Part shown: positions 22,388 to 32,715 of the stretch, piece after piece
How positions within the stretch are numbered: position 1 is the first letter of the stretch
Layout: each line of letters opens with the position of its first letter
Assembly (NCBI GenBank): GCA_964059195.1
Contig: CAXKWD010000005.1
Location: forward strand, 140,641,686-140,705,685
DNA: 64,000 bases
Origin: Ectobius pallidus
Taxonomy: Eukaryota; Arthropoda; Insecta; Blattodea; Ectobiidae
Direction of reading: 5' to 3'
Notes under the pieces: model-generated
What the model was told of the DNA's origin: nothing
What the model saw: the letters and a program-made list of their open reading frames with translations, nothing else
Databases searched by the model: none
Translations under genes and position numbers: made by a program

Positions 22388-22460
22388 CTCCGACACTGGG
22401 ACTTGAACCCAGGACCTTTGGCTATTCGCGCCAATGCTCTACCAACTGAGCTAAGCCGGA
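22388..22460 (-). repeat. tRNA-like module (non-canonical)
   Basis: A cloverleaf can be drawn: acceptor TCCGGCT/TGTCGGA, D arm GCTC/GAGC, anticodon stem TTGGC/GCCAA, T arm CTGGG/CCCAG with loop TTCAAGT. The anticodon loop is GCGAATA, so position 33 is C instead of the near-universal U, and acceptor pair 7-66 is U-U. I treat it as tRNA-derived, not a working tRNA gene; the nominal anticodon would be GAA. Confidence 0.7.
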
Positions 22461-22507
22461 GTCCAATTCACAGCGCCGGATGGAACCTCTCTCCTATGAC
22501 TGATTGC

Positions 22508-22685
22508 CAGTGGCGGACGCAGAAATTTTTTTCGGGGGGGGATTTGAATAGGTAGAAAAAATACTTAAAAAAATTAATCAACTTACATATACAATTAGTT
22601 TATAAAACTGGCCACTTAGAGTACTTTTTTTCAAATTTCGGGGGGGGATGTAACCCCCCTATCCCCCCCCCTGCGTCCGCCACTG
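22508..22685. mobile_element. hAT MITE, 178 bp
   Basis: The ends are CAGTGGCGGACGCAG and CTGCGTCCGCCACTG, perfect inverted repeats of 15 bases, followed inward by G-rich and C-rich runs. The 8-bp duplication CTGATTGC flanks it at 22500-22507 and 22686-22693. It is inserted in the centre of the tRNA-like mobile repeat and so is younger than that insertion. Confidence 0.92.
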
Positions 22686-22909
22686 CTGATTGCCCTAATG
22701 GGCAACAGAGACAATAATCTGTGGTTCATGAAAGCTTATATATCTATCTTGAATGTCAACTGTACAATAACAGTGGGAGCCCGGTCACAAAAATCACTAA
22801 TTAGTGTGCCTCACAGTACTGCATATGACATAACTTGTCTGTCTGTGAGGTAGACCATTTGGGCAATCAGTCATAGGAGAGAGGTTCCATCCGGCGCTGT
22901 GAATTGGAC

Positions 22910-22982
22910 TCCGGCTTAGCTCAGTTGGTAGAGCATTGGCGCGAATAGCCAAAGGTCCTGGGTTCAAGTCCCAGTGTCGGAG
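22910..22982 (+). repeat. tRNA-like module (non-canonical)
   Basis: This is the plus-strand partner of 22388-22460, identical across the module by eye, with the same GCGAATA loop and G-U pair in the acceptor stem. Confidence 0.7.
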
Positions 22983-23209
22983 GAATTTTTCTCCTATAAT
23001 ATTATCTAGTATTGTAATAATATGTAACAATAAGTATATCATACAACTTTGACCTGCTTTGGTAGAAAATTAATCTAACATTTTTAAAATGTAAAATTTT
23101 TATGGTCGGCTATAACATTGCTTCTCTAGTGGGTAGATGTAGAAAGTCGTGTCCAAGAAACCTTTGAATACTATTACTAGTGTCAGTTTTGTTTCCGTAA
23201 CAATATAAA

Positions 23210-23331
23210 TAAGTTATTTGCAGCAAACATAAACATGAATAGACTACAGAATTTACAAAAAAAATGCATTAGAATAATGTTCAAATTAAATAGGATGCAG
23301 TCGTGTAGGGAAAGTTTCAGAAATAATAAAA
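23210..23331 (+). pseudogene. Non-LTR retrotransposon RT fragment (5' part of a split copy)
   Basis: The plus strand encodes NRLQNLQKKCIRIMFKLNR and SCRESFRNN, the pattern just after the reverse transcriptase domain of Jockey/CR1-type LINEs. It stops at the left edge of the minisatellite repeat copy B and resumes at 24692. The two parts can be read in one frame across the insertion. Confidence 0.65.
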
Positions 23332-24691
23332 TCAGGTAAACTGATGTAAAAAAGTGCCAGTATGTTTTTGTTTAATCAGTTATGACTGCAATTATGATAT
23401 GCAGAATATTTTTTTTTTGAAATTGATTTCCAAGTTAAGCTCCAAATTTATTCATTAAGCAGGGCTTACGGAAGAAAAAAGGTCTATTTTTTTTTAATCG
23501 GATTAAAATCTTCCAGCATCAGCTGAACTGTACAGATTTGTGATATCTTGACAATCGCACACTCACATATAAATACAAAAAAAAAAAAAAGTGAAATTGG
23601 CCGGTTTCGGGATATGAACCATGGAACTTCAGAATGTGAGGCCAAGACGTTACCATCTCGGGCACCTGGGTCAGTTTAACGGACTAGTTGGATAAGCGCA
23701 TGTAAAACAATAGTGATTTTGGTCATAGCTAACTGTATTTTAATTTCCAAAGCCTTATAAAATCACAGTAAAACAATTGACTATGTTGTCAAGATAAATG
23801 ATTTGCTTTTTTTTTATATAAATTCTTTCGAATACATATATTATCATAAAATAGGCACTAAATTGAGCATTACTTCGAAACAGGTCAACCGATATTATCC
23901 AATATCAATAGATGTCTTCCCATGAACATTATAAATGTGTATACCAAGTTTCATAAAAATCCGGTAAAGCATATTTGAGTTACCGCGTCCTTAAAATAGA
24001 CACTAAATTGGGTTTTACTCCGGTACCGGTCTACCGATTTGGTCCAATATCAGTAGACGTCTTCCCATGTACATTATAAATGGGTATAGAAAGTTTCAGG
24101 AAAATCAAATAAAGCATATTTGAGTTATCGCGATTTCTCATATATTAACATAAAAGGCACTAAATTGGGCATTATTCCGGTACTGGCCAACCGATTTGGT
24201 TGAATATCAATAGAGGTCTTCCCATGTACATTATAAATGCGTATACGAAGTTTTATAAATATCCGATAAAGCGTATTTGAGTTATTGCGCCTTTAAAATA
24301 AACCCTAAATTGGGTTTTACTCCGGTACCAGTCAACATATTAGGTTCAAATTCAATAGGGCACTTCTCATGGACGTCATAAATGCATATACCAAGTTTCA
24401 TGGAAATCCGTTACAACGTATTTGAGTTATGGCGCCTTTCTAATAGAAAGGCGCCATAATCTATTAAAATAGGCACTAAATTGGGCATTACTCCGGTACC
24501 GGTGAACCGATTTGGTTCAATATCAATAGGGTTCTTCCCATGGACATTATAAATGTGTTTTCCAAGTTTCATGAAAATCCGAAAAAGCGTATTTGAGGTA
24601 TGGTGCGTACAGACACATGGACAGACAGACAGACGGACAGACTTTTTTCGTCCACCACACAATCTCATAAAGTACCATACTGGCACAACAC
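23332..24691. repeat. Minisatellite-bearing dispersed repeat, copy B
   Basis: It starts TCAGGTAAACTGATG and ends near ATACTGGCAC. A tRNA-like block lies at about 23597-23675. Five tandem units start near 23847, 23996, 24150, 24296 and 24470. It interrupts a LINE reading frame, which fixes its edges: host sequence AATAATAAAA lies on the left and TTACCTCACTG on the right, with no host duplication evident. Insertion without target duplication supports a rolling-circle type of transposition, as in Helitron/Helentron elements. That is inference. Confidence 0.7.
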
Positions 24692-25402
24692 TTACCTCAC
24701 TGTACATATATAAGACAATACTACTTGTAACAGAAAATACAAACCATCATGAGAAAAATAACACTGTACACTCACACAATACTCGAACAAACCAGGACTA
24801 CCATCAACTAGCATACCAACACAAATCAATAAATAAAGACCCATATGTAAGAGGCATCACATTTTATAACAAACTTCCAACACACATAAGAAATCTCCAA
24901 AAAAATAAATTCAAATCTGCCCTTAAAAACTACCTAATAGGAAAGGTGCTGTACAAATTAGATGAATATTAGATGATAACTAGACTAGATAACAAATTAG
25001 ATGATAACTAGACTATTGAATACACAATATAACTAAATTTAAAATTATTGTAAGTCTTGTATTGTAATTGTAATTACATTATTGTAATTATTGTAAGTAC
25101 CTAGCCAAGATTTTATGTACATACCTAGTTAATAAGTAAATAGTTTTAAAGATATTGTAAGTTTAGTTCATAGAAATGCCTGCATGTGCTATATCTATGT
25201 TTAACATTGTAAATATTTCAATTATTATAACATGCATTGTATCTAGGCTTAACATTGTAAATATTCCAATTATCATGTAACCTATACTAGACTTGTAAAA
25301 CACTGATTTAGTATGTAAGATAACATGACAATGCCTGAAACTTGTAAAAAAGTCTATTGGCTGCAAATAAATATTATTATTATCATTATTATTATTATTA
25401 TA
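24692..25402 (+). pseudogene. Non-LTR retrotransposon 3' end (3' part of a split copy)
   Basis: The frame reads TSLYIYKTILLVTENTN, then HNTRTNQDYHQLAYQHK and GITFYNKLPTHIRNLQKNKF, a typical C-terminal tail of Jockey/CR1-like LINE polyproteins, with a stop at 24970-24972. An AT-rich 3' UTR follows and ends in AAATAAATATTATTATTAT repeats near 25402. Together with 23210-23331 it is one 5'-truncated copy broken by copy B. Confidence 0.7.
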
Positions 25403-25499
25403 TAAATCAGTGATATTGTTATAGATTTTGCAGCAAACGCTATTAATTTATTGATACCAGGAAAATTTTGAAAATGTATAAGTATATGGTCATGAAACG

Positions 25500-26130
25500 T
25501 CATAATAATGCACTACAAAATATTGGAATAGCCAATAAAGCATTTGAAAAGTGGAGAAAGTCAAACTTCAGGGAGCAATGATTATAGAAACAAATAATAT
25601 TAAGGGAGAAGTTAACCAACTAAAAAAAGGAAAAGCTTGTTTTTATCTTCTCTTTTGTCCAGAAATCTAAAAATAAAAATTACAAGACGATTATCCTGCC
25701 AATTGTATTATATGGATGTGGCTCGGTCCCTTACTCTTCAGGAAGAACGTAATCTGTATTCAAAAACAGGATGCTTAGGAAAATATTCGGACCTTAGATA
25801 GACGAAAATGGGGACTGGAGAAAACTCAATGATGAGCTTCACATCCTGTACCCATCACTAAATATAAGGGTAATTAAATCACGAAGAATGAGATGAGTTG
25901 GACATGTTGCATGAATGGGGGAGGAAATACATAATATCTCCAAAATATTGACTGCAAGACCCAAATGGAAGAGAGTACTTGGAAGACATAGATGTAGGTG
26001 GGAGGACAATATCAGAATACATTAAGGGAAGTAGGATTTGCGAGGGATAGTTTGAGTTAGCACGGAATAGGGTTGAACGGCAGGCTTATGTAAGCGCAGC
26101 AATGAACCTCTGGGTTTCATAAAATACATA
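25500..26130 (+). pseudogene. LINE ORF2 C-terminal fragment
   Basis: Translated in pieces, the segment shows ILPIVLYGCG, FKNRMLRKIFGP, DENGDWRKLNDELH and GHVA, with stops between them, then a WED-type block near 25995. This order (YGCETW, RK, GHVxRM, RPxxRWxD) is the region after the RT of RTE-like elements. It is clearly broken. A second copy of the same subfamily lies at 27.32-28.08 kb. Confidence 0.65.
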
Positions 26131-27319
26131 ATATACCTTTAGCTTGCTTAGGAATTGTGTATTGCCATTGAGTAAGTAAGTTGTCTTCCGTAAAGAAGAT
26201 GATGATGACAATAACTCTTAAATTCCAGACCAACTTCAGGCTGGTCTGTCATGAGGAGGGAAATGAACAGGAATCAGCTCAGTTTTTGATGGTGTATACA
26301 GAGAGAAAGAAGGAATGAAATAAAAGTTGTTACTTGTAACAAGAAAGGAATATATTTTTTACATATTTTTCTGGCAAGACACTGTAACTTACTTTGGACT
26401 ACATAAGTTCGTAACAATGAGGTTTCCACTGAATGTTATGTATAGGTGCTCAAACGGAATCCAGAGGAAGAAAAAGTTGTGGTAGTATCAAAAACGTGAA
26501 TTCCGTGAGTGGCTACTAACAAACTTACGCACTCACTCCAAGCCAATCATTTTAAAATATAATAAAGCTTAAGATTATATGAGTTGAGTAAAAATACAAT
26601 TGCACATTGGTTTAAACTGGCCTTCTCTTCAAAATGAACACAAATATAAAAAAGGTAAAAAAAATTATATAACTGGATGAGTATATCTTCGTACAGTCTA
26701 TTCAAATTTCATTATTAAACTGTGAATACAATAAATTTGAGACTCAAAGGGAAGCATTGTGTCGTATAAAAGAATGAAAACCCTCCAGGTAAATATTAGT
26801 ACGGTAATAATTATTTCTTGCAATTTGCACCCAGACAAGATATTTTACTCGAACATTTAATCAATACCTCGCTTAATTATATTTTCAAGATGCAAATTCA
26901 AGAATTAATTAATTTCACTCAGAATGGGTTATATTCCTATAACAATTAACACCTGTGTATCATTATGTTACTTGTAGCTTACAGTATTTTGATTATTTTA
27001 TACAACCAGATCTAACATCATCCATTTTAAAAATCTACTTATCATGGAGTTAGAAAATATTATGCAATTCACTATACTGGTCCTTTAATATCACTAGGCA
27101 TGATTTATAGGATTGCACATTAATTCACTTAAACACTTTACTTTTTACATCAAGATAAATACTATTTTTAATAAAAACTGAACATAATTCTCTTCTATTA
27201 TTTTAAAAATTTTAACAACTAACCATGTATATTTACAAACTGTAGAATGTAAAATAAAACCAACTCAATGTGGCATATTTTGAAAGACAACTGTAATGTT
27301 AAGGTAGAAGTTAAGAGTA
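26131..27319. other. AT-rich intergenic DNA
   Basis: No coding or repeat signature recognised between two LINE fragments. Confidence 0.45.
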
Positions 27320-28085
27320 AACTCAAATCAGGGAATGCCTCTTCTTATGCAGTTCAGAAACTCTTATCTTCTCGTCTTCTGTCCAGAAATCTAAAAATAA
27401 GAATTTTTTAAGACAATTATCCTGCTGTTTGTATTATATGAATGTGAGACATGGTCACTTACTGCTCGGGAAGAATAAAATCTGTGTTCGAAAACCGGGT
27501 GCTTAGGAAAATGAAAATGGGGACTGAAGAAAACTGCATAGTGATGAGCTTCATAACCCAGACATAGAATTGAATAGTTTAATAAAAACACTTTCCTTAA
27601 CACACTTTATTACCTTGGTAAACTTCTGGACGGCCGTTTTGCAGGTGGTGTTCCTGCATCATCAGCAGGCAGGAAGTTTACCAAGTTTACCAGAGTGCCT
27701 GCTGATGATGCAGGAACACCACTTGCGAAACAGCCGTCCAGAAGTTTACCAAGGTAAATAAAATGCATTAAGGAAAGCATTTTTATTAAACTATTTAATA
27801 CACAACGGTAAAGTCAGACACAAGAATGAATGAATAAAAATATTGATTGGGAGACATAAAGAGAAAAGACCACATGGAAGATCTAGACGTCGGTGGGAGG
27901 ACAATATTATGATAGATTTGAGGGAAGTAAGAATTGTTAAAGATGGTTGGATGGAGTTAGCACAGAATAGGGTTGAATGGCGGGCTCAGGTAAGCATGGC
28001 AATGAACCTCCGGGTTCCATAAAATAGATAATATTCCTTTAGCTTGCTTAGGAATTGTCTATTGAGTAAGTAAGTATATGAAGAT
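27320..28085 (+). pseudogene. LINE ORF2 C-terminal fragment split by a palindrome
   Basis: The same subfamily as 25500-26130, with matching landmarks (CTTCTGTCCAGAAATCTAAAAA, ACAATTATCCTGC, GTGGGAGGACAATAT, TAGGGTTGAATGGCGGGCT). It is interrupted at about 27573-27805 by a palindromic insertion carrying hammerhead-like motifs. Stops and frameshifts are frequent. Confidence 0.65.
27573..27805. mobile_element. Palindromic insertion with hammerhead-like cores (Penelope-type)
   Basis: Two arms of roughly 100 bases (about 27576-27682 and 27690-27800) are inverted copies. Landmarks are AGTTTAATAAAAACA and its inverse at the outer ends and GGTAAACTTCTGGACGGCCG and its inverse inside. The right arm (plus) has CUGAUGA at 27702-27708, an extra U, stem GCAGG/CUUGC (27710-27714/27722-27726), GAAAC at 27727-27731 and GUC at 27736-27738, with inner stem I CUG/CAG. 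The left arm (minus) has CUGAUGA (27665-27659) and a complete outer stem I (GGUAAACUU with AAGUUUACC), but G12 of the GAAA box is A. Minimal hammerheads with tiny stem III are known from Penelope-like elements. Confidence 0.62.
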
Positions 28086-29107
28086 TTGAGTTCTTGAAAT
28101 GGAATTGATGAAGTCACTGGAAATTTTTCGATTAGTCAAATTCTTCTAGTGGTCTTATGAGTTGGATCTGATTTAGCCTCTAACAGAAATTAATACCAGG
28201 AACAAAGATGATTGATGCACGGAGCTAACAAAGTTAGTATATATGTAAGATACAGTATGTACTGGAAATTGTTGTAAACTACGACTACATACATATTTTT
28301 TTGTTTCAAATATAAGCCACACCAATTTTCTACCTTGTATCTGGATAAAATGTTTGGCCTTTGCATGAGTAAATACAGTACCAGTAATTTGAGATGTCTA
28401 ATGAGCAAAAATCCTAAACATAAATACCAAAATAAAAAATAAATCTAATTTATGACCTGTTATGTTAACACAACCCATTCTTCTATTGGGTAAGCTTTCC
28501 TTTAGTGTCTCTTAAATGTTCTGATTTTTATTCTGAATAGACTGTACCATGGTGAATATACAATTGCACAAAGTTAAGATAAAACAAAAATAAATAAAAC
28601 AAATGCACAATAAGTTGCATAGGCACTTTAGTAAGATGTCAACGTACAACACAACCACATGGTCACAACCGCAACAACCATCAAAACCTATACAACTAGT
28701 TGCCATCACATACAAGGGTGTATTCAAAAGAAAAGAGATCACAGGTTCGTGGCAGTGATTTTAAATATAAAATGTTGAGTATTATTAATTGGGCCAAAAA
28801 TCTGTTGTTAAGATTATGGACCCATGAGATCCTAGAACATAAAAATCAATCAAGAAAAAGATCACATAAGGCTTTAAGTGGCTTCCTGCGTATAATGCAT
28901 GAAGCTCAAAGATAATATCTCTGTTATGTAAAGTTAGAGATCTGCTTACACCGGATCTTGTCCTACGCCCAAAATAACTAATACACTTTGCGAATCAACT
29001 GTAACAACATCGTTAGTAATAACATGTTAATAATTACTTTTTGTGCTAAATACAACTATTATAACATAACCACTTTTTATCAGTTTCTTTAACCCATGTT
29101 AACTAAT
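28086..29107. other. AT-rich intergenic DNA
   Basis: Several short reading frames occur, but none has a recognisable motif or family pattern. I see nothing specific. Confidence 0.45.
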
Positions 29108-29115
29108 TTTATTAC

Positions 29116-29857
29116 TAGGGCAAGGCATTTAATGACCATAAAATAGTAAAAAAAGGGAAAATAAAAATGCATTTATGACCTAAAAATAGTGAAAAAATGA
29201 ACCACAATTTAAAAGAAATGACCAATAAATTTACCATCATTACTTATAATTAGTATTTTTTTAAGTAGTGAATCTTATAATTAGTATTTTTTAAAGTAAT
29301 GAATTGCTAAAAACAATTTATGACAGTGCGTTTGTATGAATTTACAATATAAAACACACTTATTTTGCTACTAAAGAAGTAAGTAAATTTGTAATACTCG
29401 GAAACCCTTAGCGAAAAAGAAATTCTTTCTGAACTGGCATGCCCATCAAATTGCCCCTAGAAAATATATGCCATTTAAAAAGAAAGAAAAATTCTTTATT
29501 GCTACAGACAAACTGCTATGGTGTTTACAATAAACCTGAATTAAAATGAACTATGAATATTTGGCGGAGCTCCTCAAATAAAAGCTATTGTCTGTTGTCT
29601 GTAAGAAACGATTTGTATATGGAAAAACTTCTCTCTACCTCCACTGAAACATGACCTAAAATGCCGAAAATGACATTAAAATTGCCAAAAAATGACCTAT
29701 CTCTTGAAAATGAAAAATGCAAAATAAAGCAAAATAATGCAAAAACAAATTGCCCTTATTTAATCAATTAATTCATGGTACACATTTATATATATTCGAG
29801 CTATCTTTTAAAGTTCATGTAAAAAAAAGATGCAAAATCATCAAATGCCTTGCCCTA
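29116..29857. mobile_element. hAT-like MITE, 742 bp
   Basis: The ends TAGGGCAAGGCATTT and AAATGCCTTGCCCTA are perfect 15-base inverted repeats. The 8-bp duplication TTTATTAC lies at 29108-29115 and 29858-29865. The interior is AT-rich with recurrent ATGACC(T)AAAA-type words and has no transposase. Confidence 0.9.
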
Positions 29858-30319
29858 TTTATTACAATTGAGTGATGATGAACAGCAGCCCATTAACACA
29901 CAGCCTAAACCACATTTTAAACATATTTTAACAACCTTTGCAGGATGTTTTACCTTAACATCGATTAAAGAAACCAGCATTAACATTTTAATCAGTACCA
30001 GCTCATTATAATAAAGTTTCACAACATTATAGGATGTGAATAATATCAACAATACTTAATTTTCAATGAGGTTCAGCACTTGAACACAATTTTTATCTAC
30101 AGGAATATCCACAAATGAAATTAATAGCTACCTGAATAAACTACAACAATAATGTTAGTGTCGTAAACAATAAAATGTATCTACATTACTACAAGAGGAT
30201 TGCAAAACTTTCAAAACAACGAAGTAAATTCTTCTATTGCAACAGCTCTGCTCAAGGAAAACTACGAAATTCTAACGAGGTGCTTTGTACTTAAAACACG
30301 AAAGCAACTTGTGGTTAGT

Positions 30320-30590
30320 GTCACCATCAGCCTGGGTTTAATCCCTGGTACCTCCTCGAATTTTTATGAGGTAGGGAGGTCTGGAACGGGGTGCATTCAG
30401 CCTCATGATTCAAATTGAGGAACTACTTGATAGAGAAGTAGCGGCTCCGGTCAAGGAAACCACCATTAACGGCTGTGGGTGTCGGTATGCTGACCACATG
30501 ACCCCCAATCCTGCACCTGCATATGGTAGCGGTTGGGTGGTAGGCCTAGTCCCTTCAGGGATGTAGCACCCACGAGGTTTAGTATTGTAT
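30320..30590 (+). repeat. SINE-like repeat
   Basis: The stretch contains GGGTTTAATCCCTGG, AGAAGTAGCGGCTCCGGTCA, TATGCTGACCACATG and CAGGGATGTAGCACCCACGA, an arrangement I recognise from a widespread insect SINE-like family. A decayed 3' piece of the same sequence recurs at about 56541-56620. Confidence 0.6.
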
Positions 30591-31093
30591 CTTCTTAAAA
30601 TCATTACGAATACATAAAAAAGAAAAAAATTATTTAATAATCTAAATTTTAAAGGCCCTCGCAATACGAGTATTATATTTTCTTTTTAATGTATAGGATA
30701 GATAAAGAATGTTACATGTTACTAATGATAACGATTTCCCTTCCATATAATTTTCAAGATAATAACGACTATTATGGTTATGCATGGTAACCAGATTTTG
30801 TCTGTACATGTTAGTTTATCATATTTCATAATATCAACTATAGGACTGTGCTGTACAGGTCAGGAATAAGAGTGCTGTTGGTAGCAATTTGTTCTCATGG
30901 ACGGGCTGTAAATTCCAAAGCCGTATTATAATCCTCAGCAAACTGACAATTTCACATTCGTTATTTATTTATTTACGTAGTGGATTTCAAAGCAAAGCAA
31001 CAGTCTATGGTCTCATGAAGTGACAACTGTAGTTGAGTTCAGTTCAGGTAAGAAACAAAGTTTGGAAATGGTGCAGGAAACAATTAGTGATTA

Positions 31094-32543
31094 TGAGAAT
31101 ATTAAAGGAGAAAAATTCCTCCGGCACTGGGACTTGAACCCAGGAGCTTTGGCTATTCGCGCCAATGCTCTACCAACTGAGCTAAGCCGGAGCTCAATTC
31201 ACAGCACCAGATAGAATCTCTCTCCTATGACTAATTGCCCTAATGGTCTACCTCACAGACAGACAAGTTATGTCATATGCAGTACTGTGAGGCACACTAA
31301 GTAGTGATTTTTGTGACCGGGCTCCCACTGTTATTGTACAGTTAACAATCAAGATAGATATATAAGCAATCATGAACCACAGATTATTGTCTCTGTTGGA
31401 CACTACATGAGAATAATAAAGGAGAAAAATTCCTCCGGCACTGGGACTGAAACCAGGGCCTTTGGCTATTCGCGCCAATGCTCTACCAACTGAGCTAAGC
31501 CGGAGCTCAATTCACAGCACCAGATAGAATCTCTCTCCTATGACTAATTGCCCTAATGGTCTACCTCACAGACAGACAAGTTATGTCATATGCAGTACTG
31601 TGAGGCACACTAAGTAGTGATTTTTGTGACCGGGCTCCCACTGTTATTGTACAGTTAACATTCAAGATAGATATATAAGCAATCATGAACCACAGATTAT
31701 TGTCTCTGTTGGACACTACATGAGAATATTAAAGGAGAAAAATTCCTCCGGCACTGGGACTTGAACCCAGGGCCTTTGGCTATTCGCGCCAATGCTCTAC
31801 CAACTGAAAGGCCCTGGGTTCAAGTCCCAGTGCCGGAGGAATTTTTCTCCTTTAATATTCTCATGTAGTGTCCAACAGAGACAATAATCTGTGGTTCATG
31901 ATTGCTTATATATCTATCTTGAATGTTAACTGTACAATAACAGTGGGAGCCCGGTCACAAAAATCACTACTTAGTGTGCCTCACAGTACTGCATATGACA
32001 TAACTTGTCTGTCTGTGAGGTAGACCATTAGGGCAATTAGTCATAGGAGAGAGATTCTATCTGGTGCTGTGAATTGAGCTCCGGCTTAGCTCAGTTGGTA
32101 GAGCATTGGCGCGAATAGCCAAAGGCCCTGGGTTCAAGTCCCAGTGCCGGAGGAATTTTTCTCCTTTAATATTCTCATGTAGTGTCCAACAGAGACAATA
32201 ATCTGTGGTTCATGATTGCTTATATATCTATCTTGAATGTTAACTGTACAATAACAGTGGGAGCCCGGTCACAAAAATCACTACTTAGTGTGCCTCACAG
32301 TACTGCATATGACATAACTTGTCTGTCTGTGAGGTAGACCATTAGGGCAATTAGTCATAGGAGAGAGATTCTATCTGGTGCTGTGAATTGAGCTCCGGCT
32401 TAGCTCAGTTGGTAGAGCATTGGCGCGAATAGCCAAAGGTCCTGGGTTCAAGTCCCAGTGCCGGAGGAATTTTTCTCCTTTAATATTCTCATGTAGTGTC
32501 CAACAGAGACAATAATCTGTGGTTCATGATTGCTTATATATCT
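31094..32543. mobile_element. Palindromic tandem array of tRNA-like units, mobile (locus 2)
   Basis: The 1450-bp block is flanked by the 12-bp duplication AATTAGTGATTA at 31082-31093 and 32544-32555. It consists of 314-base units, each a tRNA-like module plus a conserved spacer (landmarks GACAATAATCTGTGGTTCAT, GGGAGCCCGGTCACAAAAAT, TGTGAGGTAGACCATTAGGG). Two whole and one truncated unit lie on the minus strand (modules 31119-31191, 31433-31504, 31746-31807), then a truncated and two whole units on the plus strand (to 31838, 32080-32152, 32394-32466). The units are almost identical. The turn-around at about 31785-31807 leaves a loop of about 30 bases. The outer ends match those of locus 1 in mirror image. 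Confidence 0.85.
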
Positions 32544-32715
32544 AATTAGTGATTACTTTCATTAGCATATGTAACTGTATTATTATTCATTCTATTATTA
32601 TACTTTTCACCAAGTTTTTGTGTGTTAATTTGTAAATATTCGATAAAACGAACAAACTGAAAATCCCAATTAGATCGGGCAACTGATTTTCCATTGTATT
32701 AGAATTAGGCAATTG

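Larger units (their letters stand above)
22311..23006. mobile_element. Inverted tRNA-like mobile repeat, locus 1
   Basis: The block is flanked by a perfect 12-bp duplication TAGTATTGTAAT at 22299-22310 and 23007-23018. It begins AGATATATAAGC and ends AATATTATC. A tRNA-like module on the minus strand (22388-22460) faces one on the plus strand (22910-22982), each with unit-specific flanks (TCACAGCGCCGGATGGAACC and its inverse). The centre is interrupted by a 178-bp hAT MITE. The same ends and the same head-to-head order recur, mirrored, at 31.1-32.5 kb. Confidence 0.82.

Noticed and set aside
28700..28915. 71-codon plus-strand frame
   Set aside because: No family resemblance, AT-rich surroundings; likely chance.
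22388..32466. Functional tRNA genes
   Set aside because: The modules have C at position 33, a U-U acceptor mismatch and embedding in mobile repeats; better called tRNA-like.
31094..32543. Retrozyme (hammerhead-bearing tandem circular RNA element)
   Set aside because: Unit size, tandem layout and target duplication fit, but no CUGANGA/GAAA core was found in the 314-base unit on either strand.
31082..32555. CRISPR-like repeat array
   Set aside because: Eukaryotic nuclear context, repeat units of 314 bases and inverted arrangement; nothing resembles short repeats with unique spacers.
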